This document shows positions 47,300 through 54,446 of a stretch of DNA of 54,446 nt, in pieces. The position numbers were made by a program, and so were the translations under genes. Position 1 is the first letter of the stretch, and every line of letters begins with the position of its first letter. Origin of the DNA: Xaviernesmea oryzae (GTDB lineage: Bacteria; Pseudomonadota; Alphaproteobacteria; Rhizobiales; Rhizobiaceae); assembly GCF_900109605.1 (NCBI RefSeq), contig NZ_FOAM01000025.1, positions 1 to 54,446 on the forward strand, in the 5' to 3' direction. The notes beneath the pieces were generated by a model that saw nothing but the letters and a program-made list of their open reading frames with translations, did not search any database and was not told where the DNA came from.

Positions 47300-47733
47300 G
47301 CCTGTTCTTCATCCTCAATGGCCCGAACCTCAACCTGCTCGGCCAGCGCCAGCCAGAGATCTATGGGCGCGAGACGCTTGGCGATGTCGAAGAAAGCTGC
47401 CGTCAGCTTGCCGAAGCGGCGGGCCACGACATCTTCTTCGCCCAGTCCAACCGTGAATATGAGCTGATCGACTGGATCCACGAAGCGCGAACGCAGGCGC
47501 AGGGGATCGTCATCAATCCCGGCGCCTTTACCCATACATCGATCGCGATCCTCGACGCGCTCAACGCCTTCGAAGGGCCCGTAATCGAAGTGCATATTTC
47601 CAACATTCACAAGCGCGAGGTCTTCCGCCACCAGTCCTATGTCTCGACGCGGGCAGAAGCGGTGATCGCCGGGCTCGGGGTCGAAGGTTATGCGGTGGCG
47701 CTCGGCCAGCTCATTCGCCTGTCGCAGCGATAG
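47296..47733 (+). CDS. aroQ: Type II 3-dehydroquinate dehydratase
   Basis: This 145-residue enzyme converts 3-dehydroquinate to 3-dehydroshikimate. It begins [23 protein letters not shown] (Asn and the catalytic Tyr). [18 protein letters not shown] supplies the lid, [12 protein letters not shown] and [17 protein letters not shown] the active-site His and Asn. Type II enzymes serve quinate breakdown as well as biosynthesis. Its last 23 bases overlap the convergent tetR gene. A quiA-style symbol could also be used. Confidence 0.95.
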   Translation: MSLFFILNGPNLNLLGQRQPEIYGRETLGDVEESCRQLAEAAGHDIFFAQSNREYELIDWIHEARTQAQGIVINPGAFTHTSIAILDALNAFEGPVIEVHISNIHKREVFRHQSYVSTRAEAVIAGLGVEGYAVALGQLIRLSQR

Positions 47734-48409
47734 CGCCGACATGATCCGGGGTCAGCACATAGCGCAGCACCATCTCCGCCACATGGCGCGAGAGCTGCTC
47801 CTGTCCGTCGCCGGCAAAGAGACCATCGCCGAAGATCGCCGTGAAGGTCGCGCGGTTGGAGACGTTGAAGAAGGACAATGCGCTGATCTGCCAGTGCAAC
47901 TCCAGCGCCTCCAGTCCCTTGCGGAACTGCCCCTCGGCCTGCCCGCGCAACAGCACGGTCTCCAGCGCCTCGATGGCCGGCCGATTGAGGCCGCGGATTG
48001 TCTCGGAATGCTGGAGATGCCGGCCGTGATGGATGTTCTCGATCATCACCATGCGGATAAAGGCCGGATTGGCGCGGTGATGGTCGAAGGTGAAGCGACA
48101 GAGCTTGGTCAGCGCCGCGACCGGCTCCAGCGCGTCGAGCCCCAGATCGCTCTCGCCGCCGCGCACCTTGCCATAGGCCTCTTCCAGCACCCGCTCGTAG
48201 AGCCGCTCCTTGTCGCCGAAATAATAATAGATCATCCGCTTCGACGTGCGGGTGCGCGCGGCGATCTCATCGATCCGCCCGCCGGACAGACCGTTCAGCG
48301 AAAACTCCTCCATTGCCGCCGAGAGAATGTCGCGCCGGACCCCCTCGGGGTCTCGCTTGGCCGGCCGGTGTTCCCCGCCACCATTATCAGCCACCTTGCG
48401 CGTCGCCAT
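47711..48409 (-). CDS. TetR-family regulator of the quinate/shikimate genes
   Basis: This 232-residue protein has a TetR helix-turn-helix ([37 protein letters not shown], about 42-78) and a helical effector domain. It is divergent from quiC (76 bases) and its 3' end overlaps aroQ. The motif AACCAACCAGTACA lies in its promoter and recurs before the ABC operon. I infer that it represses uptake and early breakdown genes until quinate, shikimate or an intermediate binds. Confidence 0.9.
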   Translation of the reverse strand: MATRKVADNGGGEHRPAKRDPEGVRRDILSAAMEEFSLNGLSGGRIDEIAARTRTSKRMIYYYFGDKERLYERVLEEAYGKVRGGESDLGLDALEPVAALTKLCRFTFDHHRANPAFIRMVMIENIHHGRHLQHSETIRGLNRPAIEALETVLLRGQAEGQFRKGLEALELHWQISALSFFNVSNRATFTAIFGDGLFAGDGQEQLSRHVAEMVLRYVLTPDHVGAIAATGE

Positions 48410-48449
48410 TCATCCACCCCCGGGCTCGCCTCCCGCAGGCCCTCATATT

Positions 48450-48463
48450 AACCAACCAGTACA
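48450..48463 (+). promoter_or_regulatory. Candidate TetR operator between tetR and quiC
   Basis: AACCAACCAGTACA lies 40 bases from the tetR start and 23 from the quiC ATG, where a repressor would block both. It is 13/14 identical to 42982-42995. Confidence 0.6.
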
Positions 48464-48485
48464 GAACGCCGGAAAGGAAGGCAAG

Positions 48486-50414
48486 ATGACGAGCCAGACC
48501 ACGGGACGCGCAATGCGCACGTCGATTGCGACGGTTTCGATCAGCGGCGAATTTCCCGAGAAGCTGGCAGCCATCGCCAAGGCGGGCTTTTCCGGCGTCG
48601 AGATCTTCGAGAACGACTTTCTGACCTATGACGCCGCACCGCGCGAAGTGGCGAAAATGGCGCGCGACCATGGGCTGGAGATCACCCTGTTCCAGCCGTT
48701 CCGCGATTTCGAGGGCATGCCGGAGCCGCATCGCGCCCGTGCTTTCGAGCGCGCCGAGCGCAAATTCGACATCATGGGCGAACTCGGCACAGACCTCATG
48801 CTGATCTGCTCGAACGTCTCGCCGGTATCGCTCGGGGGTATCGACCGGGCGGCAGCCGATTTCCACGAACTGGGCGAGCGTGCCGCCCGCCACGGCGTGC
48901 GCGTCGGCTATGAGGCGCTGGCTTGGGGCCGCCATATCAACGACCATCGCGATGCCTGGGAAATCGTGCGCCGTGCCGATCATACGCAGGTCGGGCTGAT
49001 CCTTGACAGTTTCCACACGCTGTCGCGCAAGATCGATCCGAACTCGATCCGCTCCATCCCCGGCGACAAGATCTTCATCGTCCAGCTGGCCGACGCGCCG
49101 CTGATCGACATGGACCTGCTCTATTGGAGCCGTCACTTCCGCAACATGCCCGGCGAAGGCGATCTGCCGGTGGTCGATTTCATGCGCGCGGTGGCCGCGA
49201 CGGGCTATGCCGGCCCACTCTCGCTCGAAATCTTCAACGATCAGTTTCGCGGCGGCTCGGCCCGGGCGCTGGCCGAGGACGGGCACCGCTCACTCGTCTA
49301 TCTGATGGATCAGGTGCGCCGGCTGGAGCCGGACATCCGCATCGGCTTGACCGACATGCCGCCGCGCGTTGCGGTCGATGGCGTTGAATTTGTAGAATTC
49401 ACCACTGGCGCCGAGGAAAAGGCCCATCTCGCAGCCCTTCTGCAAAGCCTCGGCTTTGCCGGAACCGGACAGCACAGGAGCCGCCCCGTGGAGCTGTACA
49501 GCCAGGGCGACATCCGCATCGTCATCAACAGCGATACCGGCGGCACCAGCTTCGCCGGCGCCTCCTACTCCGTCCATGGCACCAATGCCTATGCGTTCGG
49601 CCTGAAGGTGGACAATGCCGAAAACGCCTTGAACCGGGCCTCGGCGCTGGACGCCACCCGCTTTGCCGAGCCGCGCCAGGCAGGAGAGACCGCCATTCCC
49701 GCGATCCAGGGCGTCGGCAATGGCGTCATCTATTTTCTCGACAGCTCGCCGGCGCTGTCGTCGGTCTGGGAGACGGAGTTTGCACCTCTCATGACCGACG
49801 CGCCGCAGGCAGATGCCGGTCTCAGGCGGATCGACCATCTGGCCCAGACCACGCGCTATGACGAAATGCTGACCTGGCTTCTGTTCTATACCTCGATCTT
49901 CGAAACCCGACGCACGCCGATGGTCGATGTGGTCGATCCCGGCGGCCTCGTGCGTAGCCAGGCGATCGAAAGCCTTCCTGAGGCGGGTTTCCGCGTCACC
50001 ATGAACGGCGCCGACAACCGCAAGACCTTTGCCGGCAAGTTCCTGGCCGAAGGCTTCGGCACCAGCATTCAGCACATCGCCTTCGCCACCGACGATATCT
50101 TCGCCACGGCGAAGCAACTGGCGGCACTTGGCTTCCAGGCCCTGCCGATTTCACGCAATTATTATGACGATCTGGAAGCGCGTTTTGGCCTCGAACCCGC
50201 TTTTTCCGACGCCCTCAGGGAGGCGAGCATTCTCTACGATCGCGACGACCGGGGTGAATATTTTCAGATCTATAGCCGCACCTTCGGCGAAGGCTTCTTC
50301 TTCGAAATCGTCGAGCGGCGCGGCGCCTATGCCGGCTACGGCGCGATGAACGCCCCCTTCCGCATCGCCGCCCAGCGTCGCCTGGCGCGGCCGGACGGCA
50401 TGCCAAAGGTTTAG
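48486..50414 (+). CDS. quiC: 3-dehydroshikimate dehydratase fused to a dioxygenase-like domain (QuiC1 type)
   Basis: This 642-residue protein makes protocatechuate from 3-dehydroshikimate. The N-terminal TIM barrel (1-275) carries the metal quartet E143 (GYEALAWG), D174 (ILDSFH), Q200 (IVQLADAP) and E248 (LSLEIFND). The C-terminal half (about 290-620) is a tandem VOC domain like hydroxyphenylpyruvate dioxygenase, with an intact H451-H530-E607 iron triad. This fusion is known as QuiC1; the second domain is not needed for the dehydratase reaction and its own substrate is unknown. GGAAAGGAAGG precedes the ATG. Confidence 0.94.
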   Translation: MTSQTTGRAMRTSIATVSISGEFPEKLAAIAKAGFSGVEIFENDFLTYDAAPREVAKMARDHGLEITLFQPFRDFEGMPEPHRARAFERAERKFDIMGELGTDLMLICSNVSPVSLGGIDRAAADFHELGERAARHGVRVGYEALAWGRHINDHRDAWEIVRRADHTQVGLILDSFHTLSRKIDPNSIRSIPGDKIFIVQLADAPLIDMDLLYWSRHFRNMPGEGDLPVVDFMRAVAATGYAGPLSLEIFNDQFRGGSARALAEDGHRSLVYLMDQVRRLEPDIRIGLTDMPPRVAVDGVEFVEFTTGAEEKAHLAALLQSLGFAGTGQHRSRPVELYSQGDIRIVINSDTGGTSFAGASYSVHGTNAYAFGLKVDNAENALNRASALDATRFAEPRQAGETAIPAIQGVGNGVIYFLDSSPALSSVWETEFAPLMTDAPQADAGLRRIDHLAQTTRYDEMLTWLLFYTSIFETRRTPMVDVVDPGGLVRSQAIESLPEAGFRVTMNGADNRKTFAGKFLAEGFGTSIQHIAFATDDIFATAKQLAALGFQALPISRNYYDDLEARFGLEPAFSDALREASILYDRDDRGEYFQIYSRTFGEGFFFEIVERRGAYAGYGAMNAPFRIAAQRRLARPDGMPKV

Positions 50415-50737
50415 GGCGTCGAACCAATTCCTGATCGTGGTCCACGACACAAAGGTTTCACGGCTAGGCGGCCCCCTCATCCGACCCTTCGGGCCACCCG
50501 ACCGGGGACGAGCCACGGGTCTCGTCCCGTCCTTCAGACCCCCGCTGGGGAGAAGAAACGCGCCGCGCCGTCCTATGCTGCCCTCAGCACCGTAAAGCCG
50601 GACATGCCTTTTTCTTGGCGCTCGATTGAGGCGCCACCTATCGCCTCGGTCTCTTCTCCCCATCGGGGAGAAGGTGCCGGCAGGCGGATCAGGGGGCCGC
50701 CAAGCCCATAAATCGTCAGCGTCGTTTCCTATGAGCT
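50415..50737. other. 323-base intergenic region with mosaic palindromic repeat
   Basis: This region lies between convergent quiC and pcaR. It is filled by a repeat block bounded by CCCCCTCATCCG (50472-50483) and CGGATCAGGGGG (50685-50696), an imperfect inverted pair. It includes the palindrome at 50653-50696. No gene is seen. Confidence 0.65.
50653..50696. repeat. Rhizobial-type palindromic repeat, copy B
   Basis: This is 43/44 identical to 46298-46341: CTTCTCCCC-ATC-GGGGAGAAG followed by GTGCCGGCAGGCGGAT. A related block (50472-50483) carries the inverted end. Confidence 0.8.
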
Positions 50738-51499
50738 TCAGGTGAGCATGCCCGCAAGCTCCGCCTGCACGGCTTTCAGCGCAGGCAGATAGCGGTCTGC
50801 CATCGCCTCCATCGGCTCGCCACGTGCGGCGAGCCCGACATTCAGCGCCGCGACCACCCGCCCGCGCATGTTGACAAGCGGCACGGCGATCGAGCGCAGG
50901 CCGATCTCGACCTCCTGGTCGATGGTGGCATAGCCTTGGCGGCGCACCGTGGCCAGCGCGTCCATCAGCGCCTCGATCTCCGTGATCGTATGCTCCGTGC
51001 GGGCCGGGCGCTGCGAGGCCTCCAGCGCGGTCCGCGCCGCATCCTCACCAAGCGCCGCCAGAAGCACGCGGCCCATCGAGGTGCAATAGGCCGGCAGGCG
51101 CGAGCCCGGCATCAGCGCGATCGACATCACCTTCTGCTGCGCGGCACGCGCGACGTAGACGATCTGCCCCGCATCGAGAATCGAAACCGAGGTGCTCTGG
51201 CCGATCTCTTCCGAGAGCCGATCCAGTGTCGGCTGGACAATGCGCGGCAGCGGCATGGTGGCGAGACAGCCCGTGCCGAGCCTGAGCACGCGCGGCGTCA
51301 CCGTGAAGAACTTGCCGTCATAGGCGGCATAGCCGAGCTCGGCCAGCGTCAGCAGGCAGCGCCGTGCCGTTGCCCGGTCGAGCCCGGAGATCTCGGCCGC
51401 TTCGGCAATCGACAGTCTTGGACGCTCGGCGCTGAAGGCCTCGATCACCTTCAGCCCCTTGGCCAGCCCGCCCATCATGTCGCGCTCGCTCACGGCCAT
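50738..51499 (-). CDS. pcaR: IclR-family regulator PcaR (PcaU/PobR type)
   Basis: This 253-residue IclR protein has a winged helix (LSIAEAAEISGLDRATARRCLLTLAELGYA, about 29-58) and an effector domain. LPAYCTSMGRVLLAAL and YATIDQEVEIGLRSIAVPLVNMRG are the conserved IclR blocks, closest to PcaR, PcaU and PobR. PcaR activates pcaIJF with 3-oxoadipate. It is divergent from pcaI; a triple-repeat operator lies between. Confidence 0.94.
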   Translation of the reverse strand: MAVSERDMMGGLAKGLKVIEAFSAERPRLSIAEAAEISGLDRATARRCLLTLAELGYAAYDGKFFTVTPRVLRLGTGCLATMPLPRIVQPTLDRLSEEIGQSTSVSILDAGQIVYVARAAQQKVMSIALMPGSRLPAYCTSMGRVLLAALGEDAARTALEASQRPARTEHTITEIEALMDALATVRRQGYATIDQEVEIGLRSIAVPLVNMRGRVVAALNVGLAARGEPMEAMADRYLPALKAVQAELAGMLT

Positions 51500-51512
51500 T
51501 CGTCCCTCCTAA

Positions 51513-51553
51513 ATTTGTGCGATAATCGAACAAATATCGTATATCGCACAAAT
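51513..51553 (+). promoter_or_regulatory. PcaR operator with three repeats
   Basis: ATTTGTGCGATA (51513-51524) and its exact complement TATCGCACAAAT (51542-51553) form a 12-base dyad. A third copy, ATCGAACAAAT (51525-51535), repeats ATCGCACAAAT directly with one change. Three repeats, two of them inverted and one direct, is the layout reported for the Acinetobacter PcaU/PobR operators. It lies 14 bases from pcaR and 89 from pcaI. Confidence 0.8.
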
Positions 51554-51641
51554 GGCTTGAAGTCGATCAGGCCACGCCTCTATTCTTTCTTCCAGACGAT
51601 GCGGCCGCTCACACGCGCCGCGCCGGATGGAGGATTTCGAC

Positions 51642-52349
51642 ATGGACAAGCAAGTGGCGAGCGCGGCCGAGGCCGTCGCTGGCATTGGCGATGGCGCAAC
51701 GGTGATGATCGGCGGCTTTGGCGGCTCCGGCGCGCCGATCGAACTGATCCACGCGCTGATCGACAAGGGGCCAAAGGGCCTGACGGTCATCAACAACAAT
51801 GCCGGCAATGGCCGGATCGGCATTGCCGCGATGATCGATGCGGGGCTGGTCAAGAAGATGATCTGCTCCTTCCCGCGCTCCTCCGACCCGCGCGCCTTCA
51901 CCGACCGCTACCTCGCAGGCGAGATCGAGCTGGAGCTGGTGCCGCAGGGCACGCTGGCCGAGCGCATCCGCGCCGGCGGGGCCGGCATTCCCGCCTTTTA
52001 CACACCGACCGGCTTTGGCACCGAGCTGGCCGAAGGCAAGGTGATCGCCGAATTCGATGGGCGGTCTTATGTGCAGGAACGCTGGCTGAAGGCCGATTTC
52101 GCGCTGATCAAGGCCCATCTCGGCGACCGCCACGGCAATCTCACCTACAACAAGGCGGCGCGCAATTTTAACCCGCTGATGTGCACGGCGGCCGAAACCA
52201 CCATCGTCCAGGTCTCCGAGATCGTCCCGCTTGGCGGCATCGACCCGGAGCATGTCGTCACTCCCGGCATCTTTGTCGACCGCGTTGTCGAGATCGCCGA
52301 TCCGGCCCAGGAAGAAGTCCTCATTCGCGCGGGAGCGGTTTACGCATGA
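51642..52349 (+). CDS. pcaI: 3-oxoadipate CoA-transferase subunit A PcaI
   Basis: This 235-residue subunit binds the acyl group and CoA, with the glycine-rich VMIGGFGGSGAPIELIHALI near the N-terminus. With PcaJ it moves CoA from succinyl-CoA to 3-oxoadipate. GGAGG lies eight bases before the ATG at 51642, chosen over the Met at 51627, inside which that site would lie. It overlaps pcaJ by ATGA. Confidence 0.96.
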   Translation: MDKQVASAAEAVAGIGDGATVMIGGFGGSGAPIELIHALIDKGPKGLTVINNNAGNGRIGIAAMIDAGLVKKMICSFPRSSDPRAFTDRYLAGEIELELVPQGTLAERIRAGGAGIPAFYTPTGFGTELAEGKVIAEFDGRSYVQERWLKADFALIKAHLGDRHGNLTYNKAARNFNPLMCTAAETTIVQVSEIVPLGGIDPEHVVTPGIFVDRVVEIADPAQEEVLIRAGAVYA

Positions 52350-53050
52350 GCACCCAGGATTTTGACGCGCTGAAGCTCAGCAATGCCCAGATCGCCTGGC
52401 GCGCCGCGCAGGACATTGCCGATGGCACCTATGTCAATCTCGGCATCGGCTTTCCGGAAATGGTCGCCCGCTACCAGCCGCCGGGCCGCCAGACGATCTT
52501 CCACACCGAAAACGGCATTCTCGATTTCGGCGAGCCGCCGGCCGAAGGCGAGGAGGATTGGGATCTGATCAATGCCGGCAAGCGCGCGGTGACGCTGAAA
52601 CCCGGCGCCGCCTTCTTCCACCATGCCGACAGCTTCGCCATGGTGCGCGGCGGCCATCTCGATGTGGCGATCCTCGGCGCTTACCAAGTGGCTGAGACCG
52701 GCGATCTCGCCAATTGGCGCATCGGCTCCAAGGGCGTGCCGGCCGTCGGCGGCGCCATGGATCTGGTGCATGGCGCCCGCCAGGTCTTCGTCATCACCGA
52801 GCATGTGACCAAGGACGGCAAGCCGAAGCTGGTGGAGCGCTGCTCCTTCCCGCTGACAGGGGTCGCCTGCGTCACCCGCGTCTATACCAGCCATGCCGTG
52901 ATCGACATTGTCGAGGGCCGCTTCGTGCTGCGCGAGATGCGGCCGGGCCTCGCCTTCGACACGCTGCAGGCCATGACCGGTGCTGCGCTCCACCGTGACG
53001 GGCCCGTGACCGATCTCCTGGCCCCGGCGCTCTACTCCCCTCTTGCTTGA
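52346..53050 (+). CDS. pcaJ: 3-oxoadipate CoA-transferase subunit B PcaJ
   Basis: This 234-residue subunit carries the catalytic Glu55 in IFHTENGILDFGE, which forms the glutamyl-CoA intermediate. NLGIGFPEMVARY and FAMVRGGHLDVAILGAYQV are typical of the family. Translation is coupled to pcaI. Confidence 0.96.
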   Translation: MSTQDFDALKLSNAQIAWRAAQDIADGTYVNLGIGFPEMVARYQPPGRQTIFHTENGILDFGEPPAEGEEDWDLINAGKRAVTLKPGAAFFHHADSFAMVRGGHLDVAILGAYQVAETGDLANWRIGSKGVPAVGGAMDLVHGARQVFVITEHVTKDGKPKLVERCSFPLTGVACVTRVYTSHAVIDIVEGRFVLREMRPGLAFDTLQAMTGAALHRDGPVTDLLAPALYSPLA

Positions 53051-53060
53051 GGTTCTTCCC

Positions 53061-54266
53061 ATGACCGACGTTTTCATCTGCGACTATATCCGCACGCCGA
53101 TCGGCCGCTTCGGCGGCGCGCTGGCCACCGTCCGGGCGGACGATCTCGGCGCCATGCCGCTCAAAGCGCTGGTCGCACGCAACAAGGGCGTGGATTGGGC
53201 GGCAGTGGAGGACGTGATCTTCGGCTGCGCCAACCAGGCGGGCGAGGACAATCGCAATGTCGCGCGCATGTCGCTGCTCCTCGCCGGCCTGCCGGTGTCG
53301 GTGACCGGCACGACCGTCAACCGCCTCTGCGGCTCTGGCATGGATGCGGTGATCATGGCCGCCCGCGCGATTAAATCCGGCGAGGCCGAGCTGATGATCG
53401 CTGGCGGCGTGGAAAGCATGAGCCGCGCGCCCTTTGTCCTGCCCAAGGCCGAGAGCGCCTTTTCCCGCAAGGCGGAAATCCATGACACCACCATCGGCTG
53501 GCGCTTCGTCAATCCTTTGATGAAAGCCCAATATGGCGTCGACTCCATGCCGGAGACCGGCGACAATGTCGCGGCCGATTATGCCGTCTCCCGTGCGGAT
53601 CAGGATCTCTTCGCGGTCAGGAGCCAGGAGAAGGCGGCGCGCGCGCAGGAAAATGGCCGGCTGGGCCAGGAAATCACCGCCGTTCCCGTGCCGCAGAAAA
53701 AGGGCGAGCCGCTTCATGTCAGCCAGGACGAACATCCCCGCGCTACGAGCTTGGAGGCGCTGGCGAAGCTGAAGCCGGTCAATAGCAGGCCCGACGCGAC
53801 GGTGACGGCCGGCAATGCCTCCGGCGTCAATGACGGCGCGGCCGCCTTGATCCTCGCTTCGGAAGCCGCCGCCCGCCGCCATGGCCTGACGCCGATCGCC
53901 CGCGTGGTCGGCGGGGTGAGCGCCGGCGTGCCGCCGCGCATCATGGGCATCGGCCCGGCCCCGGCGGCGAAGAAACTGCTGGAACGTCTCGGCTGGACCG
54001 CCGACGACCTCGACCTGGTCGAACTTAACGAAGCTTTCGCCTCGCAGGGGCTGGCGACGCTGCGTCAGCTTGGGATCGCCGATGACGATCTTCGCGTGAA
54101 CCCGAATGGCGGAGCGATCGCACTTGGTCATCCGCTTGGAATGAGCGGCGCGCGCCTTGCGGGCACAGCGGCGCTGGAGCTGTCGCTCACCGGCAAGCGC
54201 AAGGCGCTCGCCACCATGTGCATCGGCGTCGGCCAAGGCATCGCGGTGGCGCTGGAGCGGGTGTGA
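53061..54266 (+). CDS. pcaF: 3-oxoadipyl-CoA thiolase PcaF
   Basis: This 401-residue thiolase cleaves 3-oxoadipyl-CoA to succinyl-CoA and acetyl-CoA, the last step of the pathway. The nucleophile Cys90 is in VNRLCGSGMDAV, the His in GGAIALGHPLGMSG and the second Cys in LATMCIGVGQG. Length and PIGRFGGALATVRADDLGAMPL fit PcaF rather than PhaA. It lies ten bases after pcaJ. No long 3' region follows. Confidence 0.95.
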   Translation: MTDVFICDYIRTPIGRFGGALATVRADDLGAMPLKALVARNKGVDWAAVEDVIFGCANQAGEDNRNVARMSLLLAGLPVSVTGTTVNRLCGSGMDAVIMAARAIKSGEAELMIAGGVESMSRAPFVLPKAESAFSRKAEIHDTTIGWRFVNPLMKAQYGVDSMPETGDNVAADYAVSRADQDLFAVRSQEKAARAQENGRLGQEITAVPVPQKKGEPLHVSQDEHPRATSLEALAKLKPVNSRPDATVTAGNASGVNDGAAALILASEAAARRHGLTPIARVVGGVSAGVPPRIMGIGPAPAAKKLLERLGWTADDLDLVELNEAFASQGLATLRQLGIADDDLRVNPNGGAIALGHPLGMSGARLAGTAALELSLTGKRKALATMCIGVGQGIAVALERV

Positions 54267-54355
54267 GGCCCGCTCTCTCGCGGCATTGAGCGGTTTCCAG
54301 CAAGCACGACGGTTTGCGAGTGATCAGGATTTCCTGGCGTCCGATGAACGCAAAG

Positions 54356-54373
54356 AGCCTCCCGAGGGAGGCT
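54356..54373 (-). terminator. Hairpin downstream of the tRNA gene
   Basis: AGCCTCCC (54356-54363) and GGGAGGCT (54366-54373) form a perfect eight-base stem with a two-base loop. On the minus strand it is followed by CTTTG, a short T-run, and lies 28 bases past the tRNA 3' end. It may also stop pcaF transcription. Confidence 0.6.
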
Positions 54374-54401
54374 TGTCACACTGAGATCGAGGGGGAATGT
54401 T

Positions 54402-54446
54402 TGGTTGCGGGGGCAGGATTTGAACCTGCGGCCTTCAGGTTATGAG
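54402..54446 (-). tRNA. tRNA-fMet (CAT), 3' part only
   Basis: On the minus strand the window edge reads CTCATAACCTGAAGG (anticodon loop with CAT), a T-arm GCAGGTTCAAATCCTGC and the acceptor end CCCCGCAACCA with the encoded CCA. The acceptor and T-arm match alphaproteobacterial initiator tRNA. The 5' half lies outside, so initiator rather than elongator identity rests on the 3' half. Confidence 0.85.

Noticed and set aside
52872-54236. 454-codon minus-strand frame opposite pcaJ and pcaF
   Set aside because: Antisense to pcaF with no start context or domain.
54402-54446. Elongator tRNA-Met
   Set aside because: The acceptor and T-arm (CCCCGCAACCA, GCAGGTTCAAATCCTGC) match initiator tRNA of alphaproteobacteria better.
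1-54446. CRISPR array, prophage or integrase-attachment structure
   Set aside because: No regularly spaced repeats, phage structural genes or integrase were seen; the only mobile element is the IS630 end.

Overview
The window reads as chromosomal or chromid DNA of an alphaproteobacterium of the Rhizobiaceae (Rhizobium/Agrobacterium/Sinorhizobium type). The pointers are high GC with strong third-position G/C bias, a betI-betC-betB-betA osmoprotectant locus, the pcaQ / pcaDCHGB and pcaR / pcaIJF arrangements known from Agrobacterium and Sinorhizobium, a DUF1127 mini-protein, and intergenic palindromes of the rhizobial mosaic type. The species cannot be named from the sequence alone.

Layout. 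1-2529: the end of an IS630-type element, abutting a visibly AT-richer two-gene block (nucleotidyltransferase-HAD fusion and an APH-like kinase) that looks acquired and may be clipped by the element. 2674-4485: an EAL-CBS-GGDEF protein. 4696-11511: a choline/choline-O-sulfate to glycine betaine locus with a BetI-type operator, led by an unexpected phosphodiesterase of the alkaline phosphatase superfamily and split by an antisense XRE-type gene before betA. 11739-19926: housekeeping and stress genes: a small conserved protein with a clear terminator, a PhnA-domain protein, a PAS-GGDEF cyclase, a Na+/H+ antiporter, a MntA-HepT toxin-antitoxin pair, a cytochrome b561-YceI fusion, a second YceI and a LysR regulator. 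20032-27431: an MFS exporter, an RND efflux operon, a DUF1003 protein and MntP. 28056-29857: a DUF1127 mini-protein and fructose-1,6-bisphosphatase.

30282-36637: a catabolic-looking module on the minus strand. An APC permease, an alpha/beta hydrolase and a TTC38-like TPR protein form one operon. A small-molecule kinase plus a class III PLP enzyme resembling the hydroxylysine kinase / phospho-lyase pair form a second. Dyad-symmetric operators precede each.

38141-54266: the highlight, a nearly continuous supercluster for quinate/shikimate and protocatechuate catabolism. pcaQ diverges from pcaDCHGB. A polar-amino-acid-type ABC transporter follows, then a quinate/shikimate dehydrogenase and a type II dehydroquinase. 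A TetR regulator diverges from a fused 3-dehydroshikimate dehydratase (QuiC1 type). pcaR diverges from pcaIJF. Together these enzymes should take quinate or shikimate through protocatechuate and 3-oxoadipate to succinyl-CoA and acetyl-CoA. A 14-base motif shared by the ABC promoter region and the tetR/quiC intergenic region predicts that the transporter belongs to the quinate regulon. The window ends inside an initiator tRNA gene on the minus strand.
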